A program made the translations under genes and the position numbers. The notes beneath the pieces were generated by a model. The model was not told where the DNA came from. It saw only the letters and a program-made list of their open reading frames with translations, and did not search any database. DNA of 64,000 nt from Epichloe hybrida (taxonomy: Eukaryota; Ascomycota; Sordariomycetes; Hypocreales; Clavicipitaceae), in assembly GCA_019022495.1 (NCBI GenBank), contig JAFEKR010000029.1:620001-684000 (forward strand), in the 5' to 3' direction. Of this stretch, positions 20,601-31,982 are shown in pieces (position 1 is the stretch's first letter; the number at the start of each line of letters is the position of its first letter).

Positions 20601-23250
20601 ATTATTAAGGGATAAGAGGAATAGAATGTTTATAGGGATAACCTAAAAGAGAATATTTCTAAAGGGAGTAAGCATATTAGCTACTCTAAGCATAATAATT
20701 AGGTCTCCTGCGCTAAATTTAACTAATGCTTTCTTCTTTATTAATTTATTAAGCTATAATATAGGCATCTAATATTGTAAAGCAAGAAATTAAGGGTGCC
20801 CTACTGTAGAGAATTTCGCGGCTCCTGTATTAGGTATGATCCCTTAGAATATCGCATAGGAATAGCAATCTTCTAATATAAACATTACTAGGGCTTTGTT
20901 TATAAGTTCCTACTAAAAGGGGTCTTCTTTGCTTAGACTATAATAAGCTGCTTGCCTTATTAGGAATTAAACTATTCTCTTGCTATTAATCTGCGTTCTA
21001 TGTGTAAAGAAGCTTATAAGTACTAGCCTATCTATATCATTAGGGCTATTATTAAATCTAATACTTTTCATATACTAAGCGATTTTATTATTAATAAGGG
21101 GTTAGGACTTGTGTTCTCCCTTATACTAAGTAAGAAATAAATAATATAAGTTATTAGTCAAATCCGTAAGGTAGTAATTCTTAAAGTGTTAAAACGCCTT
21201 CTTATAGTTCTCTTTAGGGTGCTTAGATAACTAGCATCCTTCCTTGCTATATACATAGCACTTCTTTGTGTGGGGAGTACCTTCTTTTCCTTATGGTTTT
21301 AAGGGGTATTAGGTCTCTTTTCTATTTCTATTATATCTTTAGTTAGTTTAGAATTGCTCTAGGGTTATAGCTTTAGTTAGGAACTATTAATAGTTCTTCT
21401 TCTCTTCCTTAATAAGACAAAGGGTTATTCTAATCTATTTATAGAACTCTTATAGTCTATCTAGTGGATCTATAATTACTTCTCTACACTCTAGAATACT
21501 ATAATAGGCTCTAATGAGTTAATTCTAGAGTGCCCTTTTAGTTTAGCTTACTTTAGGCACTGCTTATTGTAAGATAGCTAGTCTTTCTATAAGTTTATTA
21601 AAGTATTTAATTATTAACTTACTTAGGTTATTATTTACTATTTCTTATAGGGAAGTGTTATTCTACTCTAGTAGATATCTTTACTATATATTCTTGGTTT
21701 TAAATTATTCTCTTATATAGCTAATAAGCATAGGGAGATCTTATGGTTATCTAGGTTTAGAGAGGTGGTCTATATAGTATTATAGTGCTTTACCTTTAAG
21801 TATAACCTTAAAAGTATAACTAGCTTATTTAGGCTAGATATTAAGTAACTTACACTTCCTATGGAATATTTAAAGCTTTAATTTAAGAATATTATAGTTA
21901 TTAGCACTATAGAGTTATTCTTTAGGGTATACCTTAGATAGGTTAATAATTTACTTTAGTAAAGGTCTCTAGGTCTATAGGGGTCCTCTAGGTGTTTCCT
22001 TTTATATCTATAGAAGGGGTAGTAGGGTCTTTAGGAAGTAAGAGAGTAGCTTTATAGGTAGTACCCTTAGGGCTTATTATTCCCTCTAATTCTTCTTTTC
22101 CTTATATTAGGAAGGAGGAATTATAGCTTTTTAAGCTATGCTAATAGGGGCACTACTAGCCCTAGATAGCATAGGTTGCCTTTGTTAGTAACTCTCCTGC
22201 TTAGGGGCATTATTAGTAGTGTTACTAGGGTAATACTACTAACTTGCCTCTAGTAAAGGTATAGGCAGGGGAGTTACTTATAGATGCTTATGAATAGTAT
22301 CCTTAGGTAGTCTTAACTCTAGGTTAATTAACCTTCCTAGGGGAGATTAGCTAGGCCTTCCTAGAGGGGATTGACTTAGTCTTCCTAGGGGAGTCTAGCT
22401 TATTAATCCTTTTAATAGTGATTATACTAATAAACGGGGTAATAGGGTAGGTTGCCTAGTCCTAATATTACTATTATCTAGTAAATTATAGAAGAACTCT
22501 TTGTTTTGTAGGTTCTTTTAGAAGCCTATATACTTCTTCCTAGCCTCTTTAATTTCTTTAAGAGTCTAAAATCTAAATTTTTCTTAGTTTACTACTTCTT
22601 TAAGGTTATTTACTATCTTAGTGCCTTTTCTAATAGTTATGTACACTTTGTTATAAAGAAGATAGTCTTAAAGTCTGTTCTATAAAAGGTCTCTTCCTTC
22701 TGTGAACTTATCTCTTAACTATTTATAGAAGTTATTACTAAATTCGGAGAATAGTGTTCTTCTAAATAACCCTTGCTCCTTATATTATTTAGTCTTTATA
22801 AGAATATAGAGACTGATTTCCTTAGGTGTTATTATCTCTTTATATTTAGAACTTCCTATTTATTAGAGTAGTTCTTCTATAATGTGTTATTAAAGCCTTA
22901 TAGAGATGTAAGGGTATAGGTTAGTGTAAATAGGGGTTTTTCCTTTATTAAGGTATTTATTATTATCTCCTGTTTTAACGCCTTCTATAGCATTATTGTA
23001 GCTATCGGTCTTGCTAGGAACTCTGAATTAACTAGAGGTCCTAGACAGTCCAGGTGCATCTAATATTATAATTAATTAAGGGAGGCAGATCTTGTGATAT
23101 GAGAAAAAAAATATAACTGTGATAATGTAATATGTTTCGGATATAAAGGATCGCGAGGTAAGGCAGTTAACTTCAAATACGTAATAGAACATATAATAAA
23201 GAAAGACAAGGGGATAGCTTAGCTACTAGCATTAAACCTTTCTTTATTGT
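17700..23250 (-). pseudogene. B1 gag-pol remnant
   Basis: Ends are approximate. On the minus strand, RNase H is clear at about 17,770-18,120: a SKRV...SVL..EVYS block, then an I-D-L-Y-S-L-Y block and a final N-K-E-N-N-L-A-N-T-F-T-K block, as in fungal copia elements of this subfamily. Integrase is readable at about 20,000-20,300 (DSNYPILYTID, TYLGPLDF). Reverse transcriptase should lie between and gag above 21,500. Many stops, mostly TAG and TAA. Confidence 0.8.
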
Positions 23251-23457
23251 TTTAGAGTCTATATAAATATAGATATTAATACTAAAGTAAGAAGAGAGCT
23301 ATATTATACCTTTCTATTAGTATAACTTATTATTAAACGTAGCTCTCCTATTTCATAGGGTGAGTTGTTGTTAGATAAGCTACCTCTTCTAATTAACCTT
23401 GCTAATCTGTGGTGTTTAAAGACTGCGTAGTTATCTATAAAGGTAACCACTAATTAG

Positions 23458-23766
23458 TGTTAGATTTATAGGGTATTGAATTTAATGTGTAATACAGTCA
23501 TAAGCCCGAAGAATAGTATTATTATTAATTATCTATTCTAGGCTATATTGTCTATTATTATGATTAATTAAGTTATTAGAAAAGAGAGGTAAAAAGCTAG
23601 AAGTTATAATACATAAAGGGAAAAGAGGTTACGCGTTTATGTCCCCACATTTCCTAGCCAATCAACGTGCCGGGTTGTGGGTCACGTGTGGGGTCCGCGC
23701 GCGGCCCGAGCTTCTGCCGGGTAATTGCGGCTGCAACGCGCGATTGATATCACCTTTGTTCCAACA
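23458..23766. repeat. B1 right LTR (309 bp)
   Basis: Mirror case of the left LTR: the first half is heavily mutated (TGTTAGATTTATAGGG), while the last 130 bp is nearly untouched and CpG-rich (for example GGTCCGCGCGCGGCCCGAG). Confidence 0.93.
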
Positions 23767-23771
23767 GATAG

Positions 23772-24224
23772 GGCTTTCTCTTTATACAAGGTTATTTTTT
23801 AGACCAAAAGTTAGTGTATATAGGTTACTAGCTAGTATAGTGGTGAGTTGATTTTTTGGTTTTTATATATAAATGAATTTTACGGAAAATCAAAAGTGGC
23901 CTGTAAGACCCCGTTAGTAGCCTGGATCCACCAATATAGTCAGTAGGTCTATGAGAGAAAGAAGATCTTTTTAACTAGCTAGATAGCTAGTCCTCTTAAC
24001 TAACAACAGCCGCATTGCCCGTACAACATATCTAAAATTAATTCTATTGCTCTATAAGATATTATAAAAGTAATCTAAATCAAATTCTATTAGTTAATAA
24101 CTGCTATAACCTTCCGTTACGTTACGTTAATTAATTTAACATTATAGCCCTATTAGTCCCTAACCGTAGAGCTTACACCTGTATAGCTGTTGCTAGCTAG
24201 CAACTAGCTCCCTACATTTCAATA
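23772..24224 (+). repeat. Left LTR of element A, part 2
   Basis: Resumes after the second GATAG copy (23767-23771) and matches 30,072-30,524 in the right LTR. It is clearly more RIP-mutated than that outer copy. Confidence 0.92.
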
Positions 24225-24241
24225 GGTTATAAGCCCGGCTC
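24225..24241 (+). promoter_or_regulatory. Primer-binding site of element A, half-tRNA(iMet) type
   Basis: GGTTATAAGCCCGGCTC directly follows the left LTR. With one G-to-A change restored in thought (TGAG to TAAG), it is the complement of the D-stem/anticodon part of initiator tRNA-Met (GGGCTCATAACC), the site used by Drosophila copia and yeast Ty5, rather than of a tRNA 3' end. Confidence 0.7.
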
Positions 24242-24282
24242 TATCACTATAGATTTCTTTTAGGTCATTTTATGTGCGAATA

Positions 24283-24530
24283 TAGAAGACTTCCCTTCTA
24301 TAAAAAAGGAAGGACCTGCGAGAAAGAAGCTTTTCCCTTCTATAAAAAGGAATCAATTATGGCTATAGAAGACTTCCCTTCTATAAAAAAGGAAGGATTC
24401 GCGAGATAGAAGCTTTTTCCCTTCTATAAAAAGGAATAAATTTTAAATACAGAAGACTTCCCTTCTATAAAAAAGGAAGGACCCGCAAGATAGAAGCTTT
24501 TCCCTTCTATAAAAAAGGAAAATAGATACT
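24283..24530 (+). repeat. Three tandem leader repeats with hairpins in element A
   Basis: Three units of about 83 bp, each with AGAAGACTTCCCTTCTATAAAA followed by GGAAGG and later AAGCTTTTCCCTTCTATAAAA. CTTCC and GGAAG pair within each unit. They lie between the primer site and gag, where packaging or translation signals are expected. Confidence 0.85.
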
Positions 24531-27500
24531 AAAGGAAAGGGAAAGGGACCTGTAATCCCTAACCCTAGTGCGTAAGAGGTTCTAAATAACTAGCTAAAAA
24601 AGCAAGCTATTAAGCAACAAGTAACTATAAACTAGTTATTAAAGAAGCTAGAAAGCTTATCTATAACTATAAATAGTTATATAGAGGGTGTGGAATCTAA
24701 TAAGCCCGCTAGTTAGCAGCAGGATCAGCAGCCTATTCAAGAACAACAAGCTAAATCTAGCTCCATATAAGCAACCTTTAATAATTCAATTATTAAGGAA
24801 TTTAATAAGAGGGTTTATAGTTTCCCAGAGACTACTAGGCTTAAAGGAGCCGAAAATTTCAAACAATGGAAACAAGCCCTAACTATCCAATTTAGAGCTT
24901 TAGGCATGCCTAATTTTCTAGATAATCCGGAGAGTTCTAGGGCGCTAGGGGATCTAGATTAAGCTATTATCCTTATGTTACTAAGGGATAGTTATACAGA
25001 AGGACCCTAAGCCGCTATAACTTAGCAAAAATCACCTGAAGAAGCCTATAATTTACTTATAAGGCAATATTCACATAGCGTTAAAATCCAGAGGGGGTCC
25101 CTATATTCAGAATTTCATAACCTGAATTTTCAAGAGTTTAAGGGGACTCTAGAGTCCTTTAATGCAGTCTTTAATAATCTACTAGCTAGATTATCAATTT
25201 CAGGGGTCCTAATTACTCCGATAGATCAGGTTAATTAATATCTTTAATCCCTAAAATCAACCTTCCCTCAGTGGGCTAAGAGGCAACAATTCAGCATGCG
25301 TACGAATAGGGCTATAGGGGCTCCCCTAGATACCCTAAATCTTTAATTCTTAATGGCAGACCTTCTAGTAAAACAAAGGGATAAATTATCTACAGTATCC
25401 AAAGCCCTAAATTATAGGGCTAAAAACCTTGAAAAGGGTGCTAAAGAAAAAGAAAAGGCCCCTAAGGATTAGAAGAAGAAAGGAGGCTCTAAAGAAAATA
25501 AGGGCTCTTCTAATTCTAATTCTTCTTCTAATAAGAAAAAGAAAAAGAAGCAAAAAGGTTAAAAATCAGATAAAAAGGATAATAAAGAGACCTCTAGAGA
25601 GGGATCTTTTATGCTAGGAAATTATAACCTTTCTAATAGTGCTCTTAAACTATATAGGAAGCCTAGCCTTTATAAGACTAGTTATAAGAGCTCTAGTAAT
25701 AGCAGCTCTAATTCTAGCTCTAGTAAATCGGATGATGAAAATCAAGAAATTAAAACCTTAAATGGTTTTAATTATTATAGTAAAGACATAAAAAAGGCCC
25801 TATTATATAATACAGGCTTAACTATACATATTATTAATTCTAGGGAGGTCTTTAGGGATTATACCCCCTATAAAAAGGGGGAATCCGACCCTATTATAAC
25901 TGGTGGTGGCCCTATTTACGCTAAGGGTCATGGTAGTGCTGTTTTTGAGGTCTTATATCAAAAGAATCCTAATAAATATAGGACCTTAGTGCTTAAAGAT
26001 ACGCTATATTTTCCTTAGCTTAATGTTAATATAGTTAGTGGACTTACGCACTATATATCTAGTGGTTGCCTTATAAAAAACCTACTTTATCTTAAAGATA
26101 GGTCTTGTATTACAACCTTAGATATAGAAAAACATGGTTTTTTCTTTCACGTTAAAAACCAATCTACGCCAAAGTTATCTAAAGGGCCCTGTAATAACTC
26201 TCATTACATCCAACCTTTTACCTACGCCGCTTTTAAGGGCCATAGCTATCCGATTAGCTACCCTATAGAGGTTTAAATTCCCTCTAAAAAGCCGGATTAG
26301 GCTTCTGATTTAGACGAAATCGACGAAAATGATGATGATATTGAAGAAATCGTACGGGATGATTTAGGGGAATTAGTCCCTTCTTCTTCGCCTATAGCCC
26401 TAGGTTAGGTCCCTTATAAATCTAAGGAAATAGATTTAGGGGTGTTAGAGGGCCCTAGTGGAGGAAAAGGGTCCCTAATACCTCTCCAAGAGGCCTGTGG
26501 TTCTTAAGGGGCCTAGCAGGGGACTAGTGAAGAGGGCCCTAGTCTAGATCCTAATTCAGACCCTAAGGATCTTTAATATCAACGGTTGTTAGAACTAGCT
26601 GGCCTATGGCATGTACAATTAGGGCACCTAGGTCTTCCTTTACTAAAGAAAACTAGCCTTATAACTAAAGGAATCCCTAATTTTTCTAAAATTAAGGATA
26701 AGGATTTTAGATGTATTGCTTGTGATCAATCTAAGGCAGTTAGAAAACCCAGGAAATTAGCTATCCCTGACCCCCCAAGAGCTCTAGATCGAATAGAGGG
26801 GGATACGCTAAAAATCAGCCCCACGCCGTACAATAAGCAGTCAATTTGCTTATTTCTAGTTGATCGAAAGACTAGATATAAGTGGGTTATCTTATTACCT
26901 AATAAGGAAGGCCCAACTGTTTATAAGGCTATCAAAGGCTTCTTTAAAGGGCTTAAAAATCAACTAGGTTAATATCCTAGGCACCTTCACTTTAATAGGG
27001 GCTAGGAAATCGATTCTAGTTGTCAAGCTTGGTTGAATTCTAAAGGGATTAAATTTACGACTTCTAGTCCCTATATCCATAAGCAAAATGGATTAGCAGA
27101 ACGTTCAATTCGTACTATTCTAGATCGATTAAGGGCTACTATCCAGTGGGCAAAATTACCGTTATTTTTATAGTGTTTTATATTACCTACAGTTGTTAAC
27201 CTAGTTAACATAACTACTAATACCACTAAGGATGAAAGCCCTAAACAGCTGCTATCTAGGGAGCTAAATCAGCCTTATACAACTAATATTAGCAGTATTA
27301 GAGCTATAGGATCTCACTGTGAGATTCTAATCCCCCTGGAAAAACGACCTAAAGCCTAGAAGTTAGCAGCTAGGACTATCCCTGGAAGGCTTTTAGCTAC
27401 ACTAGGTTCTAACACCTACCTAGTGTACATCCCCTCTAAAAGGCTAGTTATAAAGACTAGCTTTATTAAGATTATAGAACCTATAGGCCCTGTTTCTAAA

Positions 27501-29489
27501 GGCTTACCTAGGATTTCTATAGGGGATAACCCTTTAGAGGGGGAAAATGATTTAGATTAACAACAACTAGATTAAGGTTTAAAGGATTACCCTATAGACA
27601 ACATAGGTATCCCTATAGGTTAAGAAAAACCACCTACAGGCCCTAAAGAACCCCCTAAAGGCTTAATTCCAGTGGATCCTATATAGGCGTAGCCTATAAC
27701 TCAACTAGGAAATCAGATTTCGACTTCGGACCTCGATTTTAACAAAATTATCGATTTTGACCCTAATATTGACCCTATGGATGTTAATATTAGTTCCCCT
27801 TCTTCTCTAGATTTTATAAAAGAAATCTGCTTTAAGGTACAGGAGAAGCTAAAGGAAAAGAATCCTATTAGCCCCGAGCCTAAGACCTGGAAGTAGGCTA
27901 TATCTAGCCCTGAAAGGGATAAATGGATAGAAGCCACGTATAAGGAATACGAATAGCTTCTAAAGGCTAGTACTTTTAAATTTATAGGGAAAGATTAAAT
28001 CCCTAAGGGCCGAAAAGTACTAAAGAATAGGCTTGTTTATAAGCTTAAAAAGGATAAAGAAAATAATCCTTTAAAATATAAGGCTCGACTTGTTACTAAG
28101 GGATTTATGCAAATCAAAGGCCTAGATTACCTAGAGACCTTCGCTGCCACAAGCATTCCCCCTAGCTAGAGGATTTTACTAGCCCTAGCGGCTTGGAATA
28201 ACTGGGAAATCGAACAAATCGATTTTATAGGAGCTTTTCTTAATAGTAAGCTATAATAACAGATTTATATAGTTATTCTAGAAGGGTTTATTGAATTCCT
28301 TAAGGCAAATCCTAAACTAGCTAAATTAGCTAGAAGTTTTGGCTAGAAACCTTCTAAAGATCAAGTAATTTTATTACAGAAGTCTTTATATAGCCTAAAA
28401 CAAAGCTTAAGGGAATGGCAACAAGCGCTAATATTAGTGCTTAAATCCCTAGGATTTAATCCTTTAATATCTAACCTAGCTATTTTCTTTAATCCTTTAA
28501 CCAAAACCTTCGTCATTACGTATGTTAATGACTGTCTTCTAATTAGACCGGATTTATCTTATATCCAAAGGCTTAAAAAGGAACTTCATAAAGTCTATCC
28601 AATAGAAGATAGGGGGCCTGCTGAATTCTTCTTAGGGGTTCAAATTGTACGAGATAGGCCTAATAGAATACTGAAAATTCATTAATCTTAGTATATATTA
28701 GAAGCCTTAAAACGATTTAATATGCTAGATAGTAAGCCTATTAGCATACCTCTTCAGCCAGGCGTTTTAGCTACGTAAATAACTAAGCTTTTAATAGCTA
28801 GCGAAATCAAGCTTTATTAGTGCATTATAGGGACTATAATGTACCTAATATTACTTACAAGGCCTGATACAGCTTTTACGCTACAGTGGTTATCTACTGC
28901 ACTAGCTAGCCCTTATATAGAACACCTAAAAGCAGCTAAAAATCTGCTAAGGTATCTATTAGGGACTAGATTCCTTGCTATTATCTATAGGGGAGACCCT
29001 AAAGGGTTAGTTAGCAAAAGCCTAATAGGTTATTACAATAGTGATTTTGCAGGGGATAAAAAGACCTTAAAATTAACCTATGCTTATCTATTTAAGCTAG
29101 CTAGCAGACCTATTAGCTAGAAATCAAAGAAAGCTAGTATAATAGCTCTATTAACACTAGAAGCTAAAGCTAATGCTATTTGCGAGACCTTCCGGGAGCT
29201 TTAGTGGCTTTAGGGCTTATTTAAGGAGCTAAAAACCCCTATTTCTCCCCCTATCCAGATATATTGCGATAATTAAGGCGCTATAACTACTGCTTATAAC
29301 CCTGCTTTACATAGTCATACAAAGCATACATTACTAAAGTTTAACTATATTAGGTAATAGGTTTTAGAGGGTTTAGCTAAGATTAAATATCTAGATACGA
29401 AGTCAATGCCTGCAGATAGTCTTACGAAACCTCTTTCTAGACCTCTTTATTAGGCTTTTATTAAGCTTTTAGGGCTTAATAATTATTAA
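24522..29489 (+). pseudogene. Element A gag-pol, single frame broken by in-frame TAG/TAA
   Basis: One frame of 1,656 codons runs from an ATA at 24522 (probable former ATG) to TAA at 29487-29489. In order: gag capsid-like region (about 24,770-25,400); Lys/Ser-rich stretch; protease (LYNTGLTIHI, a mutated D-T-G-A motif, near 25,805); GAG-pre-integrase zinc region (LWHVQLGHLGLPLL near 26,605); integrase (26,790-27,450); reverse transcriptase (27,880-28,680) with YVNDCLL at about 28,521, the first catalytic Asp changed to Asn; RNase H (about 28,990-29,450). Copia order, since integrase precedes reverse transcriptase. Landmarks across the length all sit in the same frame, so no net frameshift is evident. 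Inactive. Confidence 0.9.
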
Positions 29490-29692
29490 ACTAATAACTA
29501 ATTCCCTTTAACAGGGAACCAAAAAACAACGTTAAAAGGGAGCTATATTTAATAATAGCCAGGAATTCAAAAAGGGGGCTTTTTTTATATTTTCCTGTTT
29601 TTTCCCTTTTATCTGTTATTATCAAAAGTTATTGATTTTTCCCTATAGTCTTTTTGTACACTTCTAATTGCTTTTAAATGTAATTCTTTTGT

Positions 29693-29700
29693 AAAGGGGG
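29693..29700 (+). promoter_or_regulatory. Polypurine tract of element A
   Basis: AAAGGGGG directly before the right LTR, the expected primer for plus-strand DNA synthesis. Confidence 0.85.
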
Positions 29701-30524
29701 TGTTAAAAATAAGACCTATTTTTAGCCCTTTTCTAGTTAAAGAACCTTCTTATTACTAGCTTACTTTGCAAGTCTAATAGCTGCACTGCAGCTGTCAACG
29801 GTCGCGAGGGCAGCTATCAATGGCTACGTCATAGCTGTCAATAGCTACGACTAACCGTGTGGATAACTAATTAGTTAATTACATTGTGGCTATAAGTATA
29901 GCTATAACCACGCTACTAGTAATTAGGTAAGCTAGGGTGACGTAAGCTAGGGTGACGTAAGCAGGTTACCCTACATATAACTTACCCTATAGCTATCTTT
30001 AATAGCGATTTTCTCTTTATCTAGAGGTCATACAAAAGTTTTATATATAGTAAATTAAAGCTTAAAGATAGGGCTTTCTCTTTATGCAAGGTTATTTTTT
30101 AGACTAAAAGTTAGTGTATACGGGTTGCTAGCTAGTATAGTAGTGAGTCGATTTTTTGGTTTTTGCATACAAATGAATTTTGCGGAAAATCAAAAGTGGC
30201 CCGTAAGACCCCGTTAGCAGCCCGGATCCACCAATATAGTTAGTAGGTCTATAAGAGAAAGAAGATCTTTTTAACTAGCTAGATAGCTAGTCCTCTCAAC
30301 TAATAACAGCCGCATTGCCCGTACAACGTATCTAAAATCAATTCTATTGCTCTATAAGATATTATAAAAGTAATTTAAATCGAATTCTATTAGTTAATAA
30401 CTGCCATAACCTTCCGTTGCGTTGCGTTAATTGATTTAACGTTACAGCCCTATTAGTCCCCGACCGTAGAGCTTGCACCCGTACAGCTGTTGCCAGCTGG
30501 CAACTAGCTCCCTACATTTCAATA
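29701..30524 (+). repeat. Right LTR of element A
   Basis: 824 bp, TGTT at the start and CAATA at the end, followed by the ACTTA target duplication. Its outer half keeps CpG and CpA sites that are mutated in the left LTR copy. Confidence 0.92.
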
Positions 30525-30757
30525 ACTTATAGTATAAAATAGTTAAGGTAAGAGCTATTAAAGATAGAATCTAAGTCTTTATTAATCCTAATTTAAAAAT
30601 ATAGCTAGACTACCCTCCTAAGCCTCTAATCCTTATAGGAAATAAGACTTTAGTAAAGAGAAAGGTAGTAAAAGCTATATAGAGTTAATTATTTATAATA
30701 AAGACCTTAGGAGTTTAAACACACTCTTATAGCACTAGAGCTATAACCAGAGCATTG

Positions 30758-30898
30758 TTGTATTGTATTGTATTGTATTTTTTGGCCCTTCGATGTATTG
30801 TATTGTATTGTATTGCCCTATGTATTGTATTGTGTATTGTATTGTATTAAAAATACAATACAATACAATACAATACATACAATACAATGTATTGTTAG
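30758..30898. repeat. Inverted TATTG / CAATA pentanucleotide arrays
   Basis: About 90 bp of TATTG units on the plus strand, a short A-rich centre near 30,848, then about 45 bp of CAATA units, so the two arms can pair. Interruptions such as GCCCTATG break the array. CpA sites in CAATA are intact despite the RIP-like surroundings. Confidence 0.93.
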
Positions 30899-31175
30899 GG
30901 AAAAGTATAAGTGGGGTATTATATAAATTCATTATATAGTAGATTTTTGAAATAATCTAATTATAGTATTCTTATTTTTATATATAATTTAGTTATTTAT
31001 TTAAAAATCTATTAAGTTTTAGCTTATTTAGAAAAGTAAGCTTATTTAAAATATATAATATCTTAGTAATATTCTTTTATATCTATTTTAAAAAATGATT
31101 TTTTCTTAATATATTAAGGGTCTTTTTATTCTTATATCTATTTTCTATGATTTATTATAATTATTTATTATATAA

Positions 31176-31236
31176 AAATACAATACAATACAATACATTA
31201 CAATACATTACAATACAATACAATGTATTATTAAAA
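31176..31236. repeat. Second CAATA array
   Basis: About ten CAATA units, two with an extra T (CATTACAATA), ending in a short palindromic AATGTATT. It lies 11 bp before the B2 insertion. Confidence 0.93.
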
Positions 31237-31247
31237 AGGTAAGGTAT

Positions 31248-31556
31248 TGTTGGATTCACAGGGTATTGAATTCAATGTGTAATACAGTCGTGAGCCTGAA
31301 GAATAGTATTGTCATTGATTATCTATTCTAGGCTACGTTGTCTGTTATTATGATTGATTAAGTTATTAGAAAAGAGAGGTAAAAAGCTAGAAGTTATAAT
31401 ACATAAAGGGAAAAGGGGTTACGTGTTTGTGTCCCCACATTTCCTAGCTAATTAACATACTAGGTTATAGGTTACGTGTGGGGTCCGCGCGTAGCCTAAG
31501 CTTCTGCTAGGTAATTACGGCTATAACACGCGATTAATATCACCTTTATTCTAACA
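31248..31556. repeat. B2 left LTR (309 bp)
   Basis: Starts TGTTGGATTCACAGG and ends TTCTAACA. The outer half is nearly unmutated and matches the outer half of the B1 left LTR. Confidence 0.93.
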
Positions 31557-31982
31557 CTAGAACTTCTCTCTTTTAATATAATTATTAACGCATAATATTA
31601 ATCGTAGAAATAAAGAAGAAAGATAGATTAAGGATATAATTAATAGGGGATATAAGGAAAAGAACTTATAGCCTATCTAGGCATATAGTTACTAATAAAA
31701 GGGAAATAATAATCTTACTTAGCCTATAAGCCTATGTAAGGATAAGTAAGTTCTTCTAAATCCCTTCTTTTCCTTAAAATAACATATATACCACACTATA
31801 GCGTGTATATAACATCTTCCTCCTCCTTAGTAACACCTTTATCCTCCTACACACTACTATTAATTTCTATAGTCTACTAGGAGGGCCTAGTAAGCTAGTA
31901 TAGTTATAGCCGCTAGGGATATTAACTACAGGGGTATAAATCCCCTGTGTATCGCTATCTTATCCCTATAGCTACCCTCCTA

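Larger units (their letters stand above)
16965..23766 (-). mobile_element. Copia-type LTR retrotransposon B, copy 1 (B1)
   Basis: 6,802 bp, inserted in the left LTR of element A with a GATAG target duplication (16960-16964 and 23767-23771). LTRs of 309 bp each (16965-17273 and 23458-23766) run TGTTGGATTCACAGG to TTCCAACA. Coding is on the minus strand: RNase H lies at the left end, integrase near 20,000-20,300 and gag toward the right, which is copia order. The sequence inside the right LTR reads CTAATTAGTGGTTACC on the minus strand, at the place of the primer site. B2 at 31,248 is a second copy in the same orientation. Confidence 0.93.
16637..30524 (+). mobile_element. Copia-type LTR retrotransposon A, RIP-mutated, split by nested element B1
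   Basis: Bounded by 5 bp target duplications ACTTA (16632-16636 and 30525-30529). The left LTR (16637-16964 plus 23772-24224) starts TGTTAAAAATAAG and ends CAATA; the right LTR is 29701-30524. The inferred intact ends are TGTT...AACA, with the last CA changed to TA in both. Between the LTRs lie a primer site, a repeated leader, one gag-pol frame and a polypurine tract. The right LTR is about 43 bp longer than the left because CAGCTGTCAA/CAGCTATCAA units are duplicated near 29,790-29,850. Element B1 sits inside the left LTR. The element is dead: the start codon appears lost and many codons read TAG or TAA. Confidence 0.93.
30525..31247. other. Spacer between elements A and B2, with CAATA/TATTG arrays
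   Basis: No gene. 30,530-30,745 is AT-rich sequence of unknown origin. It is followed by pentanucleotide arrays (30,758-30,898), an AT-rich segment (about 30,900-31,170) that resembles 38,055-38,330, and a second CAATA array (31,176-31,236). B2 inserted just after that array. Confidence 0.6.

Noticed and set aside
30758..30898. Telomere or internal telomeric repeat
   Set aside because: The unit TATTG/CAATA is not a fungal telomere repeat, and transposons continue on both sides.
30741..30932. 63-codon minus-strand open frame rich in Ile, Gln and Tyr
   Set aside because: It is the translation of the pentanucleotide array.
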